Assembly: GCA_021325365.1 (NCBI GenBank)
Contig: JAJPHF010000123.1
Location: forward strand, 1 to 64,000
Reading direction: 5' to 3'
DNA length: 64,000 nucleotides
Origin: Pseudomonadota bacterium
Lineage (GTDB): Bacteria; Chloroflexota; UBA6077; JAJPHF01
In this document: positions 51,268 to 59,877 of the stretch, piece by piece
How the letters are laid out: every line of letters begins with the position of its first letter
Position numbering within the stretch: the stretch's first letter is position 1
The notes under the pieces: model-generated
What the model saw: the letters and a program-made list of their open reading frames with translations, nothing else
Told to the model about the DNA's origin: nothing
Databases searched by the model: none
Program-made: the position numbers and the translations under genes

Positions 51268-51378
51268 AAAGGGTAGCTCTGGCGGAGAAGCGCCGCAAGG
51301 GCATGCAGCCGGCCAGCGGCTGGCCGCCGGGCCGGCGGATGCGGTATCAGTCCGGGAGCGGCTGCGCCCGACGTAGCA

Positions 51379-51402
51379 GGGCGCGGCAAGCAGCGCCCCT
51401 AC
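51379..51402. repeat. CAAGCAGC repeat copy
   Basis: GGGCGCGGCAAGCAGCGCCC then CTAC, 17 bp before the dioxygenase start. It can fold GGGCGC against GCGCCC. Related copies are at 171-193 and, reversed, in tsaC. Confidence 0.5.
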
Positions 51403-51418
51403 GGCACTTGGAGGCAGC

Positions 51419-52477
51419 ATGGGCGAGATCGTCGCGGCCATCGGCACGGCGCACGCACCGCAGTTCCTGACCAAGCCGGACACGGAAGACCCGCAGCAGC
51501 TCGAAGCGGTCTTCCAGGCGCTCACGATGCTAAAGGGCCGGCTGCGCGCGGTGGCGCCGGACGTAGTGATCATCATCGCCAACGACCACGTGGAGAACTT
51601 CTACCTGGACGTGGTGCCGCCGTTTACCGTGTTCACAGGGACGGAGGCGCGCGGGCACTTCGCCGGGCAGGACTACGCGTATCCCGGCCACCCGGCGCTG
51701 GCGCGGGCGCTGCTGGAGGAGGGGCTGCGGCTGGGCGTGGACATCGCCTACTCGCAGCAGGCGCACCTGGGGCACTCGTTCGTCGTGCCGCTGCACTTCC
51801 TGCTGCCCGAGCCGGCGCCGCCGGTGATCCCGCTGTTCGTGAACACGTATTTGCCGCCGCAGCCCTGGCCGCGCCGCTGCTACGAGGTCGGCCAGAAGCT
51901 GGCCGAGATCATTCGTCAGCGGCCCGAGCGGGTGGCGGTGATCGCGAGCGGCGGGCTGTCGCACTATCCGGGCACCGACCTGTACCCGCACCCCGACAAC
52001 GCCTTTGACGCGGAGGTGCTGAAGCTGATCGAGGCCGGCCAGATGCACCGGCTGGCGGCGTTCACGCCGATGGAGCTGGACCGGCACGGCAACCTGGAGC
52101 TGCTGCAGTGGCTGGTGCTGCTGGGGATGCTGGGCGACGAGCCACCGGCCGAGCTAGTGACCTACCAGCCCAGCTGGCACCACGGCTACGCGGTGGTGTG
52201 GTGGGACGTGTCGGCGGGGCCGCGCCCGGCCGAGCAGCACTACGTCTACGCCGACCCGGCACGCTACCCGCTGAACACGGCGCTGTACACCCTGATGAAC
52301 GACCGGGCGCTGCGCGAGCGGTTCCTGGCCGACGCCGACGCGGCGATCGCGGACTTCCCGCTGGCCGACGAGGAGCGCGCGGCTGTGAAGGCGCGCAACG
52401 TCAAGCAGCTCACGGCGCTGGGCGCGCACCCGTTCCTGGCGTTCATGGCCGACTACAACCTGAAGTACGAGACGTAG
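51419..52477 (+). CDS. Extradiol dioxygenase, LigB-LigA fusion
   Basis: A 352-residue class III ring-cleavage dioxygenase. The LigB-like catalytic domain (about 1-275) has iron-ligand His12 in GTAHAPQFL, a second His in IIANDHVENF, GHPALARAL, QAHLGHSFVVPL, and ASGGLSHYPGTD. The last 70 residues (ALYTLMNDRALRERFLADAD, VKARNVKQLTALGAHPFL) are the LigA-type small-subunit domain, fused in one chain as in gallate-type dioxygenases. ATG 51419 has GGAGG just upstream. The catecholic substrate is not predictable. It is divergent from the aldehyde dehydrogenase. Confidence 0.9.
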   Translation: MGEIVAAIGTAHAPQFLTKPDTEDPQQLEAVFQALTMLKGRLRAVAPDVVIIIANDHVENFYLDVVPPFTVFTGTEARGHFAGQDYAYPGHPALARALLEEGLRLGVDIAYSQQAHLGHSFVVPLHFLLPEPAPPVIPLFVNTYLPPQPWPRRCYEVGQKLAEIIRQRPERVAVIASGGLSHYPGTDLYPHPDNAFDAEVLKLIEAGQMHRLAAFTPMELDRHGNLELLQWLVLLGMLGDEPPAELVTYQPSWHHGYAVVWWDVSAGPRPAEQHYVYADPARYPLNTALYTLMNDRALRERFLADADAAIADFPLADEERAAVKARNVKQLTALGAHPFLAFMADYNLKYET

Positions 52478-52559
52478 GCCAGCAGGTAGGAGCGGCCTCG
52501 CCACGGATGCACCCTGGTCCCGTGACCCGGCTTGGCGATGCCAGAGGACTGAAAGCATT

Positions 52560-53411
52560 ATGGTGTTACTCGACGGCTGCGACGTGCGCCTGGGCGGTCA
52601 GGGCTGGAGCGAGCCGGACTGGCAGGGCGTGTTCTATCCGCGGGGCCTGAAGGCGAGGGATCGGCTAGCCTGCTACGCGACGGCCTTCGACTTCGCGGAG
52701 ATCGACAGTACGTTCTACTCCATCCCTGCAACACGGATCGTGGAGGCCTGGCGGGACCGCACCCCGGCGGGGTTCCGCTTCGCGGCGAAGCTGCCGCAGA
52801 GCATCACTCACGATCCGGACCCCAAGACCCGGCTGCCCCGCCGGCCGCTCGCGGCTGACGACTGGCAGGACGAGCTAGCCCGGTTCACGGAGGCGATGCG
52901 GCCGCTGGGCGCCAAGCTCCTAGCGATCGTCGCGCAGCTGCCGCCCCAGTGGCACTGGCGCCCGGAGCGCCTGGGCGTCTTGCAGCGCTTCCTTGAAGCC
53001 CTGCCGCGCGAGATCCAGTGGGCCGTCGAGTTTCGGCACCGGGGGTGGCTGAACGCGGAGGTGTTTGCGCTACTGCGCGAACACGCGGCGGCGTTCGTGA
53101 TCCAGGACCTGTACTACATGCCCCGGCATGTCGAGGTGACGACGTCCGCGCTGGCGTACATCCGGCTCCAAGGGCGGCGGCAGGACATCGTCCACATGGA
53201 CGCCGTTCAGATCGACCGCGACGAGGCGCTGGACGAGTGGGCGGCGGTCGTTCGGGCGCTGGCGGACCGTTCGGTGCGGACGGTGGTTGTGGCGGCGAAC
53301 AATCACTACCAGGGCCACTCGCCGGGCACCGTGGCGGCGCTGCAGCGGCGGCTGGGGCTGCCCGTGGCGCACCCGCCCGCGACGGTCCTGGGAGGCCCGC
53401 GTCTGTTGTAG
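52560..53411 (+). CDS. DUF72 (YecE-like) protein
   Basis: A 283-residue TIM-barrel-like protein of the DUF72 family, function not established. Family features: VRLGGQGWSEPDWQGVFYP at the start, FAEIDSTFYSIP, GFRFAAKLPQSITH, and AVEFRHRGWL. The ATG at 52560 may be preceded by weak GAAAG. It is about 80 bp after the dioxygenase gene on the same strand. Confidence 0.88.
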   Translation: MVLLDGCDVRLGGQGWSEPDWQGVFYPRGLKARDRLACYATAFDFAEIDSTFYSIPATRIVEAWRDRTPAGFRFAAKLPQSITHDPDPKTRLPRRPLAADDWQDELARFTEAMRPLGAKLLAIVAQLPPQWHWRPERLGVLQRFLEALPREIQWAVEFRHRGWLNAEVFALLREHAAAFVIQDLYYMPRHVEVTTSALAYIRLQGRRQDIVHMDAVQIDRDEALDEWAAVVRALADRSVRTVVVAANNHYQGHSPGTVAALQRRLGLPVAHPPATVLGGPRLL

Positions 53412-53628
53412 GCTCCCCGATGCAGGCTGGGCCATGCCCAAGCACTCCTCATCGTCAAATCGCTGATCGTTGGATCACCCCAACGAATCACCCGATCTGT
53501 GGACCCCGAAAAATCGGCCCCCCTGCGATGCTAGCCATGTCAAGCGCAACGCCGCGCTGGAACTGCCTGAGCGGGTGGGTGGCCGACAACGGCGTCGGCC
53601 CGCCCTTCCGCCGCTCCTGGAGCCTGAC

Positions 53629-53835
53629 ATGGCGCAACTCGCGGACACTCCACCGGCGCTCCGCTGCCCACGCTGCAGCGGACCGATGTTTCCCCAGGCG
53701 GCCGGCGAGCTGGATTACCTGTGCCTGCTCTGTGGCGAGTACCGCTTCCTGGTCCGGCGAGCCGCGAAGGTCGCGCCTTTGCCGCCCGAGGCGTTCAAGA
53801 AGCGCCGCGGTCGCCCCAGCCGCTACGGCTACTAA
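53629..53835 (+). CDS. Small zinc-ribbon protein with basic tail
   Basis: A 68-residue protein. Two Cys pairs, CPRCSG and CLLCGE, form a probable zinc ribbon. The last 12 residues, KKRRGRPSRYGY, resemble an AT-hook (RGRP), so nucleic-acid binding is plausible by inference. ATG 53629 has GGAG about 7 bases upstream; an in-frame ATG at 53470 is less likely. A perfect hairpin follows. Confidence 0.65.
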   Translation: MAQLADTPPALRCPRCSGPMFPQAAGELDYLCLLCGEYRFLVRRAAKVAPLPPEAFKKRRGRPSRYGY

Positions 53836-53852
53836 GCGGCCGGCCCAGGTTG

Positions 53853-53885
53853 GTGTGTAAGGTTGGCGAAGCCAACCTTACACAC
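53853..53885. terminator. 15-bp perfect hairpin terminator
   Basis: GTGTGTAAGGTTGGC (53853-53867), loop GAA, exact complement 53871-53885, 17 bp after the zinc-ribbon gene stop. There is no T-run, but the stem is perfect. Confidence 0.65.
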
Positions 53886-53936
53886 TATTCCTGGCCAAGT
53901 GCTTCGGCTGGCCCTGCAAGACGTGCCCACGGGTGG

Positions 53937-54086
53937 CTAACCTCCCTCACCACGCTGCTGAGCGATGAGGGGGCTGCCATCAGTGGCCTGTCCCACGCGC
54001 TCACGGGCCTTGGCGAGCACGGCCGCGACCGCGCCGGCCACGCCCGCCAGGATGCCGCGCCGCGCCACACTCCGCCCGCTTCCCAT
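53937..54086 (-). pseudogene. Possible remnant of a TAT-exported protein
   Basis: A short frame reading MGSGRSVARRGILAGVAGAV then AAVLAKARERVGQATDGSPL and a stop. The ARRGILAGVAG start looks like a twin-arginine signal, but no mature protein follows. It may be a decayed 5' end or chance. The spacer 53886-54385 holds no other supported gene. Confidence 0.25.
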
Positions 54087-54294
54087 CGCCCGCGCCTGCG
54101 TTCCTCTGCTCCGCCCCGGTGCAACCGTAGCTTGGCCACGTGTCGAGTCCGGGCAGGTCGAGCGCGAGTTCGCGGCCAACTCCCGCTAGCTCGGCGCTCG
54201 CACGTATGTCCGTGGGCGAGCAGGCGGAGGCCGGGTGGGGCAGCGTCCAGGCACCCACGGGTAGTGATTGCCGGCACGGTTGGCGCGCAGGCAC

Positions 54295-54300
54295 TACAAT
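54295..54300 (+). promoter_or_regulatory. Possible -10 of the SNF2-SWIM operon
   Basis: TACAAT, five of six to consensus, about 85 bp before the helicase start. No good -35 at 16-18 bp. Confidence 0.3.
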
Positions 54301-54385
54301 TTGACCGGCAAGACGTAACGCGACGCGCTGCCGGCGGGCTGTCGCCCGCACGCGGCGCGTCACGTCGGTGGAATCGGGCAGGCAG

Positions 54386-57300
54386 ATGCTCGTCGTACAC
54401 GGCTCGTGGCTGCCGGAGCAGGACGGCGCGGGGGGCGCCTTCGTGCTGTGGGCCGAAGCCGCAGGCGCGCGCGGCCGGCCGCGCGGGACGCCGCAGGGCC
54501 GGGCGACAGCCGCGGCGGCCGGCCGCGTCCGCCGCCATCCCTTCGCCGCGCGCCGCGCTCAGCTGCTGGAGGCGCTGGCCGGCGCGCTCGAGGCTGAGGC
54601 GGGGAGCCCCGAGGCGCCGGCCGGGGCGGCGCGCGCGGGCGTGGCGGAGGCCGGGCCGGCCAGCGGTCGTGGGCCGGACGCGGCAGCGGTAAGCGCCGGG
54701 GCGCCGGCCGAGGTGGTGGTTCGGCTGCCGTCGACGGCGCGCGGGCCGCTGCCGTCGCCCGGCCTGGCGACGGCTGACGAGCCGGCTCACGAGCCGCGCG
54801 CGCTGGCCGCCTGGCGCGTCGAGGCCGTGGCCTACGCGCCCGCGCGCGCCGCCGAGTTGCTCATGGGCCTGGCCGCGAGCGACGGCCGCGCCGACATGGC
54901 CCTTGGCACGGACGTGCGCTACTGGGCCGCGGCCGCGCGGCGCGCGCTGGCGCTGCTGTATGGCCAGCGGCTGCTGCCCGCGCTCGACCAGCAAGGCGCC
55001 CGCTACGTGGCGCGCTGGCGCGCGCTGCTGGACGCGCCGGCCGACCGCGAGCGGCTAGCGGCGCTGGTGGCGGCGATGCCGCCCGCGTGCCGCGCGATCG
55101 CCCTGAGCGCGGATGCCGCCGAGCCGGAGCCGGAGGGGCTGCTGCGGCACTTCCTGGACGCGGTGACCGACGCCGTGGCCCGCGCGGCGCTGGAAGCGGC
55201 CGCGCCGACGAACGGCCACGCGGCCCGACCGCGCGCGCCGCGCCGGCCGAGCGTGGGCGACGCCTGGCTCGCGGCGCTCGCCGGCGATCCCGTGCTGACC
55301 GGCAAGCCGGACGATCTGGCGGCGTTCTACGCGCAGTACCGCGCCTGGAGCGCGCCCGTGGCCGCGACGGCCAGCGGCGAGCCGTTCCGGCTGTGCCTGC
55401 GGCTCGATCCGCCGGAGCCGTCGGCCGCGGACGGCGTGGTGGTGCCGAAGGCGAGCGCCCGCGACTGGACGCTCGAATACCTGCTTCAGGCGAACGACGA
55501 CCCGAGCCTGCTGGTGCCGGCCGGCGCGGTGTGGCGCGAGCGCGGCTCGACGGCGCGCTTCCTGAGTCGCCGGCTGGAGCAGCCACAGGAGCGCCTGCTG
55601 GGCTGGCTGGGTCAGGCGTCGCGGCTGTACCCGCCGATCGACGCGAGCCTGCGCACCGCCACGCCAACCGCCGCGCGCCTGAACGTCGCGGAGGCGCACG
55701 AGTTCGTGCGCGAGAAGGCGCTGCTGCTGCGGGCGAGCGGCTTCGGCGTGCTCGTGCCGGGCCTGGACACGCGGCTAGGCGTGCGCGTGCGCTTGGGTGG
55801 CGGCCGCGCGGCGCCCGGCAAGACGAGCACGAAGGCAGGGTTCAGCCAGCAGACCCTGGTAGAGTACGACTGGCAGCTCGCGCTGGGCAACGAGCCGCTG
55901 TCGCGCGAGGAGCTGCGGGCGCTGGCGCGGCTCAAGCAGCCGTTGGTGCAGGTGCGCGGACGGTGGGTAGAGCTGCGACCGGAGCAGTTGCAGCAGGCAC
56001 TCGCCTACTTCGAGAAGCACGGGCGGGGCGGGCAGATGCCGCTGCTCGACGCGGTGGGCCTGGCGCTGGCCCCAGACGGAGAGGCGGGGCTGCCGATTGT
56101 CGGCGTGAGTACAGACGGCTGGATCGACACGGTGCTGCGCGACCTGCAAGCCGGCGAGGAGCGCGTCGCGCTGGCCGAGCCGCCGGGCTTCGTGGGGGCG
56201 CTGCGGCCCTACCAGCAGGTCGGCGTCGGCTGGCTGGCGGCGCTGCGCCGCTACGGCCTGGGCGCCTGCCTGGCCGACGACATGGGCCTGGGCAAGACCG
56301 TGATGCTGATCGCGCTACTGCTGCACACTCGCGACGAGGGGGCCGCGACGCCGCCGGCGCTGCTCATCTGCCCCACGTCGGTGGTCGGCAACTGGCAGCG
56401 GGAGCTGGCGCGCTTCGCGCCCGGCCTGCGGGTGCTCGTCCACCACGGCGCCGGGCGCGACACGGCGCAGCTGGCCGCGCTGGCCGCCGAGCACGACGTG
56501 GTCCTCAGCACCTACGCGCTGCTGCACCGCGACCAGGACGCGCTGACGGCCGTGGAGTGGGACGCGGTCATCCTCGATGAGGCGCAGAACGTCAAGAACG
56601 CGGCCACGCGCGCCGCCCAGGCCGCGCGGGCGCTGCCCGCCCGCTGGCGCGCGGCGCTGACGGGCACGCCGGTCGAGAACCGGCTGGCCGACCTGTGGAG
56701 CATCTTCCAGTTCCTCAATCCGGGCTACCTGGGCTCGGCCGAGCAGTTCCGCAAGCGGTTCGCCGCGCCTATCGAGCGCGGCGGCGATCCGGCCGCGGCC
56801 GCGCGCCTGCGCCGGCTGGTCGGGCCGTTCATCTTGCGGCGGCTGAAGACCGACCGCGCGATTATCCAGGACCTGCCCGAGAAGAACGAGATGAAGGTCT
56901 ACTGCACGCTGACGCGCGAGCAGGCGACGCTCTACGAGGCGATCGTGCAGACCTTGCTGGAGGAGGCGGACGAGTCCGAGGGGATCCAGCGGCGCGGGCA
57001 GATCCTGGCGGCGCTGACGAAGCTCAAGCAGGTGTGCGACCACCCGGCGCTGCTGCTGCACGACGCCAGCGCGCTCGCCGGGCGCAGCGGCAAGCTGGCG
57101 CGGCTCACCGAGATGCTGGAAGAGGTGCTAGCGGTGGGCGACCGCGCGCTGATCTTCACGCAGTACGCCGAGATGGGCAAGCTGTTGCAGGAGCACCTGC
57201 AGGCGACGTTCGGGCGCGAGACGCTGTTCCTGCACGGCGGCACGCCGGCGGCGGCGCGGGACCGTATGGTGGCGCGGTTCCAGAGCGAGGGCGCGGGGCC

Positions 57301-57631
57301 GCCGCTGTTCCTACTGTCGCTGAAGGCTGGCGGCACGGGGCTGACGCTGACACGCGCCAACCACGTCTTCCACTTCGACCGCTGGTGGAACCCGGCCGTC
57401 GAGGACCAGGCGACCGACCGGGCGTTCCGCATCGGCCAGCGGCGCAACGTGCAGGTCCACAAGCTACTGTGCGCGGGGACGTTCGAGGAGACGCTGGACC
57501 AGCTCATCGAGCGGAAGACGGCGCTGGCGCAGAGCATCGTCGGCACGAGCGAGGCGTGGATCACGGAGCTGTCGACGGCCGAGCTGCGCGATTTGTTCGC
57601 GCTGCGGCGCGAGGCGGTGGGAGACGAGTGA
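54386..57631 (+). CDS. SNF2-family DEAD/DEAH-box helicase
   Basis: A 1081-residue ATP-dependent DNA translocase. The N-terminal 570 residues include an SNF2-associated (DUF3670-like) region. The SNF2 motor follows: motif I LADDMGLGKTVM, Ia LLICPTSVVGNW, II VILDEAQNVKN (DEAQ), III LTGTPVENRL, then the second RecA lobe with LIFTQYAEMG, LFLHGGTPAAAR, SLKAGGTGLTLTRAN and RAFRIGQRR. ATG 54386 is the second Met of the frame and starts the conserved MLVVHGSWLP. It overlaps the SWIM gene start (TGATG). The pair is likely to act together on DNA, in repair or other remodelling, by inference. Confidence 0.93.
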   Translation: MLVVHGSWLPEQDGAGGAFVLWAEAAGARGRPRGTPQGRATAAAAGRVRRHPFAARRAQLLEALAGALEAEAGSPEAPAGAARAGVAEAGPASGRGPDAAAVSAGAPAEVVVRLPSTARGPLPSPGLATADEPAHEPRALAAWRVEAVAYAPARAAELLMGLAASDGRADMALGTDVRYWAAAARRALALLYGQRLLPALDQQGARYVARWRALLDAPADRERLAALVAAMPPACRAIALSADAAEPEPEGLLRHFLDAVTDAVARAALEAAAPTNGHAARPRAPRRPSVGDAWLAALAGDPVLTGKPDDLAAFYAQYRAWSAPVAATASGEPFRLCLRLDPPEPSAADGVVVPKASARDWTLEYLLQANDDPSLLVPAGAVWRERGSTARFLSRRLEQPQERLLGWLGQASRLYPPIDASLRTATPTAARLNVAEAHEFVREKALLLRASGFGVLVPGLDTRLGVRVRLGGGRAAPGKTSTKAGFSQQTLVEYDWQLALGNEPLSREELRALARLKQPLVQVRGRWVELRPEQLQQALAYFEKHGRGGQMPLLDAVGLALAPDGEAGLPIVGVSTDGWIDTVLRDLQAGEERVALAEPPGFVGALRPYQQVGVGWLAALRRYGLGACLADDMGLGKTVMLIALLLHTRDEGAATPPALLICPTSVVGNWQRELARFAPGLRVLVHHGAGRDTAQLAALAAEHDVVLSTYALLHRDQDALTAVEWDAVILDEAQNVKNAATRAAQAARALPARWRAALTGTPVENRLADLWSIFQFLNPGYLGSAEQFRKRFAAPIERGGDPAAAARLRRLVGPFILRRLKTDRAIIQDLPEKNEMKVYCTLTREQATLYEAIVQTLLEEADESEGIQRRGQILAALTKLKQVCDHPALLLHDASALAGRSGKLARLTEMLEEVLAVGDRALIFTQYAEMGKLLQEHLQATFGRETLFLHGGTPAAARDRMVARFQSEGAGPPLFLLSLKAGGTGLTLTRANHVFHFDRWWNPAVEDQATDRAFRIGQRRNVQVHKLLCAGTFEETLDQLIERKTALAQSIVGTSEAWITELSTAELRDLFALRREAVGDE

Positions 57632-58545
57632 TGGCGCGGGCTGGACGGTCGTATGGCACGCGGTACGAGCCGGAGCCGTGGTGGCGCGAGTACGAGCGCG
57701 CGCCCCGCCGTCCGGCGAACGGCATCAAGGCGCAGACGCAGCGCGGCCAGTTCGGCAAGACGTGGTGGGCCAGCCGCTGGATCTCGGCGCTGGAGCGGCT
57801 GGTGGACGCGGGTCGGCTGGGGCGCGGGCGGTCGTACGCCCGCAGCGGCCAGGTGCTCACGCTCGACGTCGGGCCGGACGGGGTGGCGGCCAAGGTGCAG
57901 GGCAGCCGGCCGACGCCCTACACCGTTAGCATCCGCTTCCGGCGCCTCTCGGACGAGGCATGGGAGCAGGTGGCCGACGCGCTGGCGGGGGAGGCGCGGT
58001 ACGCGGCGAGGCTGCTGAGCGGCGAGATGCCGCAGGACATCGAGCAGGCGTTCACGGCGGCGGGCGCCAGCCTGTTCCCGGCCGCGCGCCAGGACCTAGA
58101 GACGGAGTGCTCGTGTCCCGACTGGTCGAATCCCTGCAAGCACGTCGCCGCCGTGTACTATCTGCTGGGCGAGCGCTTCGACGCCGACCCGTTCCTGCTG
58201 TTCGTGCTGCGCGGCCGCGACCAGCAGTGGATGACCGAGGCGCTCCGCGCCCGCCGCGCCGGCGCGGCTCCGCCGCCCGCCGCGGAGCCGGAGGCGACGG
58301 CCGAGGTGGCGCCCGCGGCCGCGCCGGCGCCCGCGCTCGCGGACCTGCTCGACACTTACTGGACCGCCGCCGCGCTTCCGGCGATCGCGTTCGAGCCGGC
58401 TGAGCTGGACGCGCTGGCGGTCAAGCGGCTGGGCCCGGCGCCGTTCGCGGCCGACGCCGGCGAATTCGAGCGCCGGCTTGAAGCCGACTACCGGGCGATC
58501 AGCGCCCACGCCTATGGGCTGGCGCTGGGCGAGGACGTCATCTAA
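57631..58545 (+). CDS. SWIM zinc-finger protein
   Basis: A 304-residue protein. It begins with a conserved region typical of helicase-linked SWIM proteins (GQFGKTWWASRWISALERLV, RGRSYARSGQVLTLDV). The SWIM finger is CSCPDWSNPCKHVAAVYY, with the C-x-C...C-x-H ligand set. After an Ala/Pro linker is a C-terminal domain of unknown role. The start overlaps the helicase stop by one base, so the two are translationally coupled. The pairing of SNF2 and SWIM genes is widespread in bacteria. Confidence 0.92.
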   Translation: MARAGRSYGTRYEPEPWWREYERAPRRPANGIKAQTQRGQFGKTWWASRWISALERLVDAGRLGRGRSYARSGQVLTLDVGPDGVAAKVQGSRPTPYTVSIRFRRLSDEAWEQVADALAGEARYAARLLSGEMPQDIEQAFTAAGASLFPAARQDLETECSCPDWSNPCKHVAAVYYLLGERFDADPFLLFVLRGRDQQWMTEALRARRAGAAPPPAAEPEATAEVAPAAAPAPALADLLDTYWTAAALPAIAFEPAELDALAVKRLGPAPFAADAGEFERRLEADYRAISAHAYGLALGEDVI

Positions 58546-58635
58546 CCTTACTGGGGCGGCCGGGCGCGGCGTGATGAGCCGTGGGCTCCGCCGGCTGGCG
58601 CTCGTCGCCCTCCACTCCGCCGTAAGGAAGATGAC

Positions 58636-59124
58636 ATGCGTCTCGCTCATCCCCGCGCCCTCGCCGCGCTCCTCGCGACACTCGTGACGGTCCCGGCGCT
58701 CGCGCCGCGCCCCGCGCTGGTGGGCTGCGAGCTGCGGCCGGACCTGAACATCATGGGGCTCACGCTCATGACGTCGAATGCCGCCGGGCGGCTCGTCGGC
58801 CGCTGGCTGGGGGCCTACCCCCTGGCCTGTGAGGGCGACACGTATCAACTGGCGATTGCCGCCAACGCGCTGACGGCGCTGGAACAGGCCGCGGGCGATC
58901 CTGGCCTGGACGGCAACGTGTACCTGGCGGGCGACTTCCCCTACTTCGGCGACGGCGTCTGCGTCGTCGGGGCGGTCCGGCGCTGGTGGCGGCCCGGCGA
59001 GATCGGCGGTCAGCAGGCCGAGCAGCACTGGGACGGCACGAGCGTGCCGGTGGTGGCGCCAGCCTTCCCCTGCCCGGTCAACCAGCCGGGCGACGGGCTG
59101 CTGGTGCTCCAGCCCGGGGGGTAG
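58636..59124 (+). CDS. Secreted protein of unknown function
   Basis: A 162-residue product with an N-terminal signal peptide (RALAALLATLVTVPALAP). The mature part has two Cys pairs candidates (GCELRPD, LACEGD, GVCVVGA, FPCPVN), so disulfides are likely. I recognise no family. ATG 58636 has AAGGAAG upstream. It is about 90 bp after the SWIM gene and converges on the DUF1461 gene. Confidence 0.55.
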   Translation: MRLAHPRALAALLATLVTVPALAPRPALVGCELRPDLNIMGLTLMTSNAAGRLVGRWLGAYPLACEGDTYQLAIAANALTALEQAAGDPGLDGNVYLAGDFPYFGDGVCVVGAVRRWWRPGEIGGQQAEQHWDGTSVPVVAPAFPCPVNQPGDGLLVLQPGG

Positions 59125-59133
59125 GGAGGGGGG

Positions 59134-59877
59134 TTAGGTCGTGCGGCGATTCACCAGCAGGCCGACCAGTCCGACCACGGCCAGGGCGAGCGCCTCCACG
59201 ACAGTGAAGACGACGACGCGCATGGCCGCGTCGAGAAAGAACTCCTGGGGAAACAGGCGGATCAGGTTGTCGGTGCGGGGGTCGAGCAGCCAGAGGTCGT
59301 TGCTGAACGACAGCAGGTGGAACTCCAGAAAGAGGTCGGAGAAATCGGTTGCGGCGAGCGCGCCGAGCACGCCGATGATGCCGAGGGTCAGGACCCCGCC
59401 GGCGACGAGCACCTTCGCGGCGAGCGGCAGGAAGGCGCGCCGCCCCCAGGCCAGCCCCCCGAGCGCGTAGAGCGCCACGTAGGCGAAGGCGAGCGCCTGC
59501 ACGCGAAAGACGAGGTGCATCAGCGCCTGCACGTCTTCCATGTGGGCTAGCTCGCGCTCATTGAACAGCGGCTGGAGCGTGCCCCCGCGCGGCAGACGGA
59601 CGTCCAGGCGGCTGGGCGGGCCTTGAAAGTAGGCGATGAAGGCGTCGGCCACGAGCCGCAGCTCGTCGGGGGCCAGGCCGACGAACGCGCCGCGGTCGTA
59701 GCGCGCGAACTCGGTCAGGTAGAAGCTCCGGTCGAGCGTGACGGCCCGCACGTTGGCCGCGACCAGGCCGAGCGGCAGGGCGACCACGCACAGCGCCGTG
59801 GCGAGGCCGGCGCCGAGCCGCAGGAGGCCGCGCGGGCCGCCGCGGCGCGCGGTGGCGGGGCCTGAGCGCTCAGCCAT
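59134..59877 (-). CDS. DUF1461 (TIGR01906) integral membrane protein
   Basis: A 247-residue membrane protein with about five hydrophobic segments. It has the extracytoplasmic stretch ERELAHMEDVQALMHLVFRV, typical of the family, and SFSNDLWLLDPRTDNLIRLFP with EFFLDAA. The function is unknown. ATG 59877 overlaps the end of the DUF2085 gene by 8 bp, so they form an operon. Confidence 0.88.
   Translation of the reverse strand: MAERSGPATARRGGPRGLLRLGAGLATALCVVALPLGLVAANVRAVTLDRSFYLTEFARYDRGAFVGLAPDELRLVADAFIAYFQGPPSRLDVRLPRGGTLQPLFNERELAHMEDVQALMHLVFRVQALAFAYVALYALGGLAWGRRAFLPLAAKVLVAGGVLTLGIIGVLGALAATDFSDLFLEFHLLSFSNDLWLLDPRTDNLIRLFPQEFFLDAAMRVVVFTVVEALALAVVGLVGLLVNRRTT

Noticed and set aside
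54368..58545. Phage defence island around the SNF2-SWIM pair
   Set aside because: No nuclease, methylase, protease or other defence-associated gene flanks it; neighbours are DUF72, a zinc ribbon and a secreted protein.
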